From CAYJAY01 sp964368445 (GTDB lineage: Bacteria > Bacillota > Clostridia > Oscillospirales > Ruminococcaceae): a stretch of 64,000 nt of DNA. The stretch is taken from positions 124,001-188,000 of the forward strand of contig CAYJAY010000001.1 of NCBI GenBank assembly GCA_964368445.1, given 5' to 3'. Both the position numbers and the translations under genes were made by a program. Positions 35,935 through 43,556 of this stretch are shown here, one piece after another. Within the stretch, counting starts at the first letter, position 1. Each line of letters begins with the position of its first letter. The notes under the pieces are model-generated. The model was given only the letters and a program-made list of their open reading frames with translations. It was not told where the DNA came from and did no database searches.

Positions 35935-36299
35935 TTAACTCTCTCTATTAAAAAAATATATTTGGATTTATAAGATATGGCGATTTAAAACGATTAGCAA
36001 CTATCACATTTATCGAAATACATTGGTAATGTAATAAAAATTATTTATAATAATAGCAATTTTTTCTGTGCTTTGCAATGGTTTTTTTTGAAATTTTTAG
36101 AAAACAATATATTAATTAGTTATTAAAGCTTTTTATTTTATATATAAAATAAAATTGTTGGACATGTGACAAAAGTAAACGAATATGTAACTTTGTGAAT
36201 TTTTTATGTCGGTGTTTTAAAAAGACTATTTAAAACCTGTAAAATATGGTAGAATAAATCTAGTTAGCTATAAAAAATAAATGTGTTGAGAGGTATTGT
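35935..36299. other. AT-rich divergent intergenic region
   Basis: These 365 bp separate the divergent cyclase and permease genes. I see no open frame with a ribosome site, no repeat and no terminator. TAGAAT at 36250-36255 could be a -10 for the permease, but its -35 (TATTTA, 17 bp before) is poor. Confidence 0.5.
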
Positions 36300-37475
36300 A
36301 TGAAAGGCAATCTTAAAGATAAAAGGATATATCGTTTTATGTTAGCGGCGGCAGCACTTGTGTTTGTTGTTTTGAATTTTAACACAGTTTACGATGTGAT
36401 TGGAACGCTTGTTGGTGTGACAGCTCCGCTCCTTGCCGGAGTTGCGATAGCTTATATATTAAACATTCCGCTTATGAAGTTTGAAAAGATATATTTTCCA
36501 AAATCAAAAAACAAGTTTGTTGCAAAGACTCGTCGCGGAGTGTGTTTGATTTTGTCAATTGCGGTTATAATCGGGATAGCGTTGGCCGTTATTGCGGTGG
36601 TTATTCCGCAGATAACGATTGCTTTTTCTGTCGCGCTTGAGGGGTTGCCCGCTCTTATTGAGGACATAGAACAATGGATAATAGCAAACAGAGAAATTTT
36701 TCCGAGCATTGCGGAGTTTGTTCTTGAACAGGTCGGACAAATTAACATTCCGGCTGTTTTAAGCAGTGCCGGTTCGTATCTAACAAGCGGAATAGGAAAT
36801 ATATTCGATTCATCTATATCTATAATATCCTCAATTACAAGTAGTTTATTCAACTCGTTTATGGCGATTACGTTTGCTATATTTTTGGTTTTTGCAAAAG
36901 AAACGATTTTAAGACAGTTGACAAAAGTTCAAAAAGCGTATATAAAACCGCGCACGATTAAGACGACAAATTATGTTTTAGAAACTCTCAACGAGTCGTT
37001 CCACAGTTATATCATAGGCCAATGCACCGAGGCGGTTATTCTCGGTTGCCTTTGTACGGTGGGCATGATGATATTCCGCTTCCCCTATGCCGGGGCGGTT
37101 GGAATGTTTGTGGGGCTTACGGCGCTAATACCGATCGTTGGCGCATATCTTGGGTCGATTTTGGGGGCTGTTCTAATTCTTTTAAGCGACCCTTCAAAGG
37201 TAATATTTTTTATTATATTTATAATAGTGCTCCAACAACTTGAAGGAAACATCATCTATCCGAAGGTTGTCGGAAATACCATTGGGCTTCCCGGTGTTTG
37301 GGTGCTTGCGGCGGTTGTTGTCGGCGGAGGGCTTGGCGGAGTGCTTGGAATGATACTGAGTGTTCCGATAGTTTCGGCGGTATATAAATTGGTTTCATAT
37401 TATACAAACGAACGCCTTGAAACACCACATCCCGAGGTTTCGGTGGATTATGATTTTAAAGCAAATAATAGTTAA
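36300..37475 (+). CDS. AI-2E transporter family (PerM/YtvI-like) membrane protein
   Basis: A 391-residue polytopic protein of the AI-2 exporter/PerM superfamily. About seven to eight membrane helices: two at 10-55, one near 80-105, a hydrophilic amphipathic region at 120-200, then a C-terminal bundle from about 195. The conserved segment PYAGAVGMFVGLTALIPIVGAYLG sits near residue 255, and LEGNIIYPKVVGNTIGLPG near residue 318, as in the family. Members export diverse small molecules or ions; AI-2 itself is only proven for a few. GAGAGG lies 6 nt before the ATG. It stands alone and is followed by a 7-bp tandem repeat. Confidence 0.92.
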   Translation: MKGNLKDKRIYRFMLAAAALVFVVLNFNTVYDVIGTLVGVTAPLLAGVAIAYILNIPLMKFEKIYFPKSKNKFVAKTRRGVCLILSIAVIIGIALAVIAVVIPQITIAFSVALEGLPALIEDIEQWIIANREIFPSIAEFVLEQVGQINIPAVLSSAGSYLTSGIGNIFDSSISIISSITSSLFNSFMAITFAIFLVFAKETILRQLTKVQKAYIKPRTIKTTNYVLETLNESFHSYIIGQCTEAVILGCLCTVGMMIFRFPYAGAVGMFVGLTALIPIVGAYLGSILGAVLILLSDPSKVIFFIIFIIVLQQLEGNIIYPKVVGNTIGLPGVWVLAAVVVGGGLGGVLGMILSVPIVSAVYKLVSYYTNERLETPHPEVSVDYDFKANNS

Positions 37476-37530
37476 TGCGTAATTCGTAATTCGTAATTCG
37501 TAATTAAGGTTCGTCGGAACGACGAATTGG
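37473..37530 (+). repeat. TAATTCG tandem repeat plus hairpin after the permease gene
   Basis: TAATGCG (overlapping the stop codon) is followed by three exact TAATTCG units to 37500 and then by a TTCGTC-ggaa-CGACGAA hairpin near 37510-37526. This matches the organisation after argD (5503-5560). Confidence 0.7.
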
Positions 37531-37572
37531 CGTCATTTACGCCGTAATTTAAATGACAAGGGTTAAAAAATG

Positions 37573-37616
37573 GCGGGTGTGGTCAATTGCGTTGGTTAAT
37601 TTTTTTTGACACCCGC
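37573..37616. repeat. Inverted repeat upstream of the sigma factor gene
   Basis: GCGGGTGT (37573-37580) pairs with ACACCCGC (37609-37616) around a 28-bp AT-rich loop containing a run of eight T. The rest of the 245-bp gap has no open frame. Confidence 0.45.
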
Positions 37617-37720
37617 TATTTATCATCTAAAGGTTTTTTTCAAAAATATTTTCAAAACATATACTAACCAAACAATAAAACATCTGTCTTTATGTATGAA
37701 GGCACAAAAAGGAGAGCGCT

Positions 37721-38272
37721 ATGGAAGATGTAAAAATCATTGATATGTTCTTTGAACGTTCGGAACAATCGATTGCCGAGACTATAAAAAAATATGGCAG
37801 ACTTTGCAGAAAGATAGCCAACAACATTCTTCGCAACGACGAGGACACCGAAGAATGCGTAAGCACATCATATCTAAAGCTTTGGAACGCAATTCCCCCG
37901 GCAAGACCGGAAAACTTTTCCGCTTATCTTGCAAAGATAGTGAAAAACACCGCACTTTCTACATATGAAAAACGCTATGCACAAAAACGCGACAACTCGC
38001 TTTCTGCTTCGCTCACGGAACTTGAAGAGTGCCTTTCGACGAGTGACGATGCAATTCACGACGGTGCCGAGATAACGGAATCTATCAACAACTTTCTTTT
38101 TGAGCTTGATGAAAAAAATCGCAACCTGTTTATAAGGCGATATTGGCACAACGAAAGCATTCGTGACCTTGCTGTGTCGTTCGGAATAACCGAAAACAAC
38201 GCCAAACAAAAACTCTTCGCAATAAGGGCGAAACTTAAAACACACCTTGAAAAAACGGGGGTAAACATCTAA
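37721..38272 (+). CDS. ECF-type RNA polymerase sigma factor
   Basis: A 183-residue sigma-70 family protein with region 2 (about 20-90, including NDEDTEECVSTSYLKLWN) and region 4 (about 125-178, with the helix-turn-helix around SIRDLAVSFGITENNAKQKL). No region 3 or 1.1 is present, which fits the ECF class. AAAAGGAGAGCGCT before the ATG is strong. Its stop overlaps the start of the DUF4349 membrane protein (TAATG), a coupling typical of a sigma factor with its membrane partner. Clostridial ECF factors of this sort often answer envelope stress, but the signal here is unknown. Confidence 0.92.
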   Translation: MEDVKIIDMFFERSEQSIAETIKKYGRLCRKIANNILRNDEDTEECVSTSYLKLWNAIPPARPENFSAYLAKIVKNTALSTYEKRYAQKRDNSLSASLTELEECLSTSDDAIHDGAEITESINNFLFELDEKNRNLFIRRYWHNESIRDLAVSFGITENNAKQKLFAIRAKLKTHLEKTGVNI

Positions 38273-39402
38273 TGGATGCAAAGCAACTTTATATGGCGAT
38301 TAACGATATCGATGAAAAACTAATAGAAGGAGCAAACATTTCTATGAGTACACAAAATAAAACTAACATAAAATCTTTTTCTAAAAAAACTTGGGTTAAA
38401 TGGGCAGCAGCGGCGGCTTGTCTCGTGGTTTGCTTGGGGCTTGGGGCGGTTACGTTAAGCATGACGGGAATGGGTTCATTTGACATGAACTATGCGACAG
38501 CGGAAAGCGCAACACAGTCTCCAATGGCGGCACCCGAAAGCATGGAATACGCGGCAGAGACCGAAATGATGGTAGAAGGAGCCACATATGACATGGCGGC
38601 AAAAGACGACGCAGGCGCTATAACAAGCAACTCGTTGACAACATCGGGAACAGGAAAATCCGCACAACACGGGCTTAAAATAGTGTATAGATATGACGCG
38701 CAGATCGAAACAAGAGATTTCGACGCCACTGTAGAACTGCTTAAAACACTTTCAGAAAAACACGGTGGATACATTGAATATTCTGACCTTAGCGCCGGAA
38801 CATACTATGGCAGCGACGTTTCTGAGCAAGACAACTACCCGAGATATGCTTATTATAACTTCAGAGTGCCGGTTGAAAACTACGACGCATTTATTGCGGA
38901 ATTAACGGCAAACCAAAACATAACACATTCAAGCGAAAGCGCCGACGACATAACGTCGTACTATATAGACACCGAAGCACGCCTTGAAGCGCTTTATGAC
39001 CAAGAACAACGCATTATAGACCTTGCGGAACAAACCACCAACATTAACGACCTTTTGATAGCGGAACAACAACTCTCGCAGGTTCGTTACGAGATAGAAA
39101 ACTTCGAGCGTCAAAAATCTTCTATGGACGACCAAGTAAGTTTCACATACATCTCGGTTGGCATCGACGAAATCACCACCCCTTCGATAGCAACCGGCGA
39201 CAGCTTTTTGGTTGTTCTCGGCGACGCGGTCATGGGATCGCTTGTCGGAGTAGTTGACTTTTTCAAGAATGTTTTAATAGTCGTTATATACGCTGTTCCA
39301 TATCTTGCGATTGCGTTTATAGTCTTGTTGATAATAAAAAAAGTTGTAAAATCAAAAAAATCAAAACAAGCAAAACAAGCAAAACAGAATAAAACAGATT
39401 AA
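38272..39402 (+). CDS. DUF4349 membrane protein, putative anti-sigma partner
   Basis: A 376-residue protein. About 40 cytoplasmic residues come first, then a helix (WVKWAAAAACLVVCLGLGAVTL, about 43-64), a Met/Ala-rich linker, the DUF4349 domain (about 138-310, with a predicted coiled-coil near LIAEQQLSQVRYEIENFERQ), a second helix near 325-355 and a basic lysine-rich tail. The gene overlaps the sigma gene by 1 nt with GGGGG before the ATG. The short cytoplasmic N-terminus and coupling suggest it binds or restrains the sigma factor; no zinc-binding anti-sigma motif is visible, so this is inference. Confidence 0.85.
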   Translation: MDAKQLYMAINDIDEKLIEGANISMSTQNKTNIKSFSKKTWVKWAAAAACLVVCLGLGAVTLSMTGMGSFDMNYATAESATQSPMAAPESMEYAAETEMMVEGATYDMAAKDDAGAITSNSLTTSGTGKSAQHGLKIVYRYDAQIETRDFDATVELLKTLSEKHGGYIEYSDLSAGTYYGSDVSEQDNYPRYAYYNFRVPVENYDAFIAELTANQNITHSSESADDITSYYIDTEARLEALYDQEQRIIDLAEQTTNINDLLIAEQQLSQVRYEIENFERQKSSMDDQVSFTYISVGIDEITTPSIATGDSFLVVLGDAVMGSLVGVVDFFKNVLIVVIYAVPYLAIAFIVLLIIKKVVKSKKSKQAKQAKQNKTD

Positions 39403-39474
39403 GAGCCAAAAAACGTATCTTTGAAATCGGGATAATAATTAAAGTTAAACCGACAGATACTATCAACACCACTT

Positions 39475-39508
39475 AAAATGGCGGCTCGTTGTGTGGGTCG
39501 CCATTTTT
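39475..39508 (+). terminator. Terminator after DUF4349 gene
   Basis: AAAATGGCG (39475-39483) pairs with CGCCATTTTT (39499-39508); the T run ends the stem. A 15-nt loop separates the arms. Confidence 0.75.
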
Positions 39509-39561
39509 AAATAAAACATATATTTTTAAGAAAATTTAGAGAACAAGAAAAGGAAAATAAA

Positions 39562-40299
39562 ATGAAAAAATTATTAATGCTTATGCTTATTGCTACGTTG
39601 GGCCTAGGGCTTGTGGCTTGTGGAAACACAGTGAAAATCCCCGACGCCGACCCCGACATCATTGGCCAGATAACCGAGATAACGGAAGACGGCGGAAGCA
39701 CACAACTTCACATAACCGCAAACGACCAAAATGTTGGAGCAAACGACCAAGTAATCGTTATTGTCGGCGAAGACACGGCGTTTTTGCAATCGGACGAACA
39801 AACTAATTACACCGGCAACTTTATCGTAGGGCAAACTGTTAAGGCATACGGCAACGGAACAATGACTATGTCGCTTCCTCCCCAAATGCCGGCTACCGTA
39901 ATAGTAGTACTTGATGCCGAACCCGCAACTATTAGTAACGATGGAATTGGCTCAATGCTCCCCGAAGAAGGCGAAGGCGGCCCCGTAGCGGATATCCCCG
40001 AAGCGGCGCACCAAGAACTTGCGATAACCGGAACGATAACTGAAATTACCGAAGAAAACGGCTACCCCGTGCTTTTGGTAAAAGCACAAGATGAAGCAGA
40101 CACAATTAACCCTGAGATGAAAATTATGGTTAACGCAGACACCGTTATTAACAACAGCGAAACTTTCTTTGAGCCGGAAGCATATGAGTTTGCGGTTGGC
40201 GAAATGATAGACGTATATACAAACGGAATAACGACAAGGTCGATTCCTCCCCAAGCGACTGCTATGCACATCGATTTGCTAGATATGCCGGCTAACTAA
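39562..40299 (+). CDS. Lipoprotein with two OB-like repeat domains
   Basis: A 245-residue secreted lipoprotein. The signal peptide ends in LGLGLVACGN (lipobox LVAC). The mature part holds two similar halves, one beginning IIGQITEITEDGGSTQLHI (about 33) and the other ITGTITEITEENGYPVLLV (about 155). Each ends with a segment like YGNGTMTMSLPPQMPATVIV or YTNGITTRSIPPQATAMHI, so the gene arose by internal duplication. The fold is probably a small beta-barrel, like DUF3221/DUF5666 lipoproteins; no ligand is known. AAAGGAAAATAAA precedes the ATG. It follows the sigma/DUF4349 pair but after a terminator, so it may be a separate unit. Confidence 0.82.
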   Translation: MKKLLMLMLIATLGLGLVACGNTVKIPDADPDIIGQITEITEDGGSTQLHITANDQNVGANDQVIVIVGEDTAFLQSDEQTNYTGNFIVGQTVKAYGNGTMTMSLPPQMPATVIVVLDAEPATISNDGIGSMLPEEGEGGPVADIPEAAHQELAITGTITEITEENGYPVLLVKAQDEADTINPEMKIMVNADTVINNSETFFEPEAYEFAVGEMIDVYTNGITTRSIPPQATAMHIDLLDMPAN

Positions 40300-40389
40300 T
40301 ATGTTACATGCCAGCTAACTAACATGTTGATGCGCCTGTTGGCTAAATAAAATATAGCTTAAAAAAGAAAAGCTTTCTTACGCTATACT

Positions 40390-40432
40390 GAAAAGCTCCT
40401 ATTTGTACGGACAGTGCAAATAGGAGCTTTTC
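40390..40432. terminator. Hairpin after the lipoprotein gene
   Basis: A perfect 16-bp inverted repeat, GAAAAGCTCCTATTTG (40390-40405) and its complement (40417-40432), is separated by 11 bp. It carries internal T/A runs at its ends and probably ends the lipoprotein transcript. Confidence 0.75.
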
Positions 40433-40491
40433 AAAAATTTCGGGGGAGTTGGTTTTATGCACAAGTCTTTAACATTTTAAACAATTACCCC

Positions 40492-40520
40492 TTGTATTAA
40501 TTATTTTTAGTTGATACAAT
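40492..40520 (+). promoter_or_regulatory. Possible promoter of butyrate kinase gene
   Basis: TTGTAT (40492-40497), 17 bp, TACAAT (40515-40520), about 55 bp before the start. The -35 is weak. Confidence 0.4.
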
Positions 40521-40574
40521 ATTAAATGTAGAAGACCCTTGATAATTAAAATATTTAAGGAGTAATAATGTTTT

Positions 40575-41639
40575 ATGGACACAAAAATTCTTTGCATCAA
40601 CCCCGGTTCAACCTCGACAAAGATTTCGTATTTTGAAAATGAAACCAACGTTGTAACCGAGAACATTGAACACGACAAACAAGAGATCTTGAAGTTTGAA
40701 CACGTCATGGATCAGCTTGAGATGAGAACCAAAGCGGTTAAAAACTTTATAGAAAAAAACAACATCGACCAAAATTCTCTAAGCGCGGTTGTCGGCCGTG
40801 GTGGGCTTTTGCCTCCTGTCCGCTCGGGCGCATATGAAGTTAACCAAACGATGATAGACCGGCTTAAAGACCCGTCGACAGATCCCCACGCTTCCAACCT
40901 TGCGGCTATCATAGCAAGTTCGATTGCAACACCGTTGGGCTTAAAGTCTTATGTATATGATCCTGTTGCGGTTTGTGAGTTTGTTGACGAAGCAAAGCTT
41001 TCGGGAATTCCCGAAAACCCGAGAAGAGCGTTGTCACACGCATTAAACACAAGAGCAATGTGTCACAAATCCGCCGAAAAAGCCGGAAAAAAATATAACG
41101 AGATGAACTTTATCGTTTGTCACATGGGCGGAGGTCTTTCGATGAATGCACACATGAAAGGCAGAATGATAGACACTATGGACTATGACGAAGGCCCGTT
41201 TGGAACCGAAACCAGCGGACGTTTAAGCCTTAGAGTTTTCCTTAAACTTGTTGCAAAATACGGCGCCGACCACATGAAAAAAAGAACCCGCGGTTTAGGC
41301 GGTGTGATGGGACACCTTGGAACGAGCGACATGCGCGAAGTTATCAAGATGATTGAAAACGGCGACGAGAAAGCACAACTTGTTGTTAAAACAATGGCAT
41401 ATCAAATTGCAAAAGGAATTGGCGAACTTTCGACCACGATGTACGGAAAAGTAGACAGAATTATCTTAACCGGTGGTGTTGCAAGGGCAGAGTGTCTTTG
41501 TAATTGGATAAAAGAGCGTGTCGAGTTTATAGCTCCGCTTGAAGTCTATCCCGGAGAGTACGAGATGGAGTCGCTCGCCTTTGGAATTCGAAGGGTTATA
41601 CTCGGAGAAGAACAAGCAAGAGAATATATTGAAGAGTAA
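40575..41639 (+). CDS. buk: Butyrate kinase
   Basis: Converts butyryl phosphate and ADP to butyrate and ATP, or the reverse. The 354-residue protein is an acetate/butyrate kinase family member with the N-terminal phosphate-binding NPGSTSTKISYF, the CHMGGGLSMNAH loop near residue 180, and LTGGVARAE near residue 300. The length and the KNNIDQNSLSAVVGRGGLLPPV segment favour butyrate kinase over acetate kinase (about 400 residues). The phosphotransbutyrylase gene ptb, its usual neighbour, is not in the window. AAGGAG lies about 12 nt before the ATG, a little far. A branched-chain fatty-acid kinase is an alternative. Confidence 0.92.
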   Translation: MDTKILCINPGSTSTKISYFENETNVVTENIEHDKQEILKFEHVMDQLEMRTKAVKNFIEKNNIDQNSLSAVVGRGGLLPPVRSGAYEVNQTMIDRLKDPSTDPHASNLAAIIASSIATPLGLKSYVYDPVAVCEFVDEAKLSGIPENPRRALSHALNTRAMCHKSAEKAGKKYNEMNFIVCHMGGGLSMNAHMKGRMIDTMDYDEGPFGTETSGRLSLRVFLKLVAKYGADHMKKRTRGLGGVMGHLGTSDMREVIKMIENGDEKAQLVVKTMAYQIAKGIGELSTTMYGKVDRIILTGGVARAECLCNWIKERVEFIAPLEVYPGEYEMESLAFGIRRVILGEEQAREYIEE

Positions 41640-41750
41640 TAGCAATATTGTTTTCAAGGGGCTGTGTGAAACAACAGTCCCTTGTTTGCAATTTATGTGA
41701 ATTGTGTATATAATAATATTTGAAAAAACAAGGGGTGTTTTTGGAACTTG

Positions 41751-41870
41751 GAGTCCGTTGAGCAGTATTTGTTAGAATATGGGGAAAGATCGGAACTTGT
41801 TATAGAAGAATGGGACGGAACAGCAGTATATTTAAACCCGTTGTTTGACGCGCAAACAACTATAGATTAA
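41751..41870 (+). pseudogene. Orphan C-terminal tail of the large membrane protein family
   Basis: A frame from 41751 encodes ESVEQYLLEYGERSELV and on to EWDGTAVYLNPLFDA, then a stop at 41868-41870. This is the last ~39 residues of the family found intact just downstream (compare AILEHGKKEDLIVAEWEGR and VYLNPLFE). No start or membrane part is present; the preceding 40 bp look like the leader of the same family (AT-rich, then AAGGGG). It is best read as a third copy that lost about 490 codons by deletion. Confidence 0.75.
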
Positions 41871-41888
41871 ACTTTTAGAGGTAAAAGA

Positions 41889-43475
41889 ATGATAACACTA
41901 TCTAATAATAAGCATAAAATTCTCAAACGAATTTTATGGGGGCTTCTAATAGCCTCGCCACTTGTTTCGGTATATCTGCTATGCGCCGTCCAAGGTGGAA
42001 ATCTTTTTGAAGTATACTTGCCAAATGCAAACAACTTGCTATGGAACGACGAAGCATTCTACTATAAGCAGATAGAGGCAATGGTGCATTTTGGAATCCC
42101 TCAAGGTTTTTTCGGATATAACGAAACACATGCACACCACCTTACGTTTGGCACATGGAGCCCGTTTTTGCTTGCTCCGTATATGGTTTTCGGTTGGATT
42201 TTTGGTTGGACATTTTCGTCGCCCGTCATTGCAAACATATTGTTTGTTACGATATCGTTTGGTATATTGGTTTTTGTTTTGCGCCCTACAACATCGTCCT
42301 CTCTTTTTTTGATTTTGTTTAATATTCTTTACACAGCCGGTTCAAGACATATAGTTTCCGGCATGACCGAAGCGCTTTGTTTTAGTTTTGCTATTGTTCT
42401 GACCGTGCTTTTGTTGTATATGATAAAGGAAAAAGCGTCGGTTGTTTATGTTGTTTTTTTCATAGTAATATCGATGTATGCTATCTTAATGCGTCCATAT
42501 TTTTTGATTTTTCCTATAGTTTTTGCCGTATATGGATTTATCGAAAAAAAACGTATCCTTAGCGTAGTAACTATTATTTCGGGAATTGTCGCAATATTGG
42601 TTTATTTTGTGCAAACAAACTACCTTAGTGCGCCGTATCTCGTTAACATGATAAGAATAGATAACTACCTGTATTTTTTAAGAGAAGCCACAGTGTTTCA
42701 TTTTTTCGAATATCTATTTAAAAACTTAGGGCTAGGATACGAAGCTATAAGTGGCAGAATTGTTAATATATTAAATGGAGATTTTTATTCTGTTATATTT
42801 GCACTTTATCTTACGGTGATAGTTTTATGTATAGTAAGGCTTTGTGTTTCGATTAAAAACAAAAATAAAAAGTACATCTATTGTTTTTCGTCAATTCTTT
42901 TTATACTTATAGCTGTAATGTTTGCGCTGATTTTGTTGTATGAAGTTTTTCTTGGCGGAAGGCACATGCTTACGTTTGTCTATGTTGCGGTTATTGCATT
43001 ATCTTTTGGAAAGTTTAAGCTTGATAAAGTTTTGTTGTTGGCTTTGATGTTTATGCTTACATTTATATTCAAAAGTGACGGAAATTTTTATAGTATACCT
43101 ATGAAAAACCACTTTGATGTAACGGTTTTGCAAGAGGTAGAGCAGATACTTGAACGTGAAATGCCGCCGGCAGGGGTAACACACGATAGATTTGAAAGCA
43201 CAATAGCGATGGTTGCGGTGGATAAAAATATACAAGATGAAAACCATATAATGTACGCCAAGTGGCAAGATATATATTATTTCCCAAAAGGATATGGTAT
43301 AAATTACGTTCAAGATCCGACAGGGGTTTTTAGATCGAAGTTTATCTATACAATAAAGGGCGGGAAAATGGAACAGGCTATACTTGAACATGGGAAAAAG
43401 GAAGACCTTATTGTAGCAGAATGGGAAGGCCGGGTAATGTACATTAACCCCCTTTTTGAGCCAACAGTGTTTTAA
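41889..43475 (+). CDS. Large polytopic membrane protein, GT-C-like (copy 1)
   Basis: A 528-residue membrane protein with about ten to eleven helices. The first extracytoplasmic loop has LLWNDEAFYYKQIEAMVHFG, reminiscent of the acidic loop motif of GT-C glycosyltransferases, where Asp/Glu in this loop act in catalysis. The C-terminal 120 residues form a soluble extracytoplasmic domain ending GRVMYINPLFE. No named family is recognised with certainty, and a polyprenyl-phosphate-sugar transferase role is inference. The copy beginning at 43557 is a clear paralogue: the N- and C-terminal parts are close, the middle helices are diverged. AGAGGTAAAAGA precedes the ATG. Confidence 0.8.
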   Translation: MITLSNNKHKILKRILWGLLIASPLVSVYLLCAVQGGNLFEVYLPNANNLLWNDEAFYYKQIEAMVHFGIPQGFFGYNETHAHHLTFGTWSPFLLAPYMVFGWIFGWTFSSPVIANILFVTISFGILVFVLRPTTSSSLFLILFNILYTAGSRHIVSGMTEALCFSFAIVLTVLLLYMIKEKASVVYVVFFIVISMYAILMRPYFLIFPIVFAVYGFIEKKRILSVVTIISGIVAILVYFVQTNYLSAPYLVNMIRIDNYLYFLREATVFHFFEYLFKNLGLGYEAISGRIVNILNGDFYSVIFALYLTVIVLCIVRLCVSIKNKNKKYIYCFSSILFILIAVMFALILLYEVFLGGRHMLTFVYVAVIALSFGKFKLDKVLLLALMFMLTFIFKSDGNFYSIPMKNHFDVTVLQEVEQILEREMPPAGVTHDRFESTIAMVAVDKNIQDENHIMYAKWQDIYYFPKGYGINYVQDPTGVFRSKFIYTIKGGKMEQAILEHGKKEDLIVAEWEGRVMYINPLFEPTVF

Positions 43476-43556
43476 AAATTTTGATACCAAACGATTTAAA
43501 AGCAAGCTTTTCGTTAATTAATATAGTAATATATACAAAACTCAAGAGGTTTTTTT

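Noticed and set aside
41923..42135. Frame overlapping the start of the GT-C-like gene on the minus strand
   Set aside because: Lies within a clear coding gene on the other strand and has no similarity or signals.
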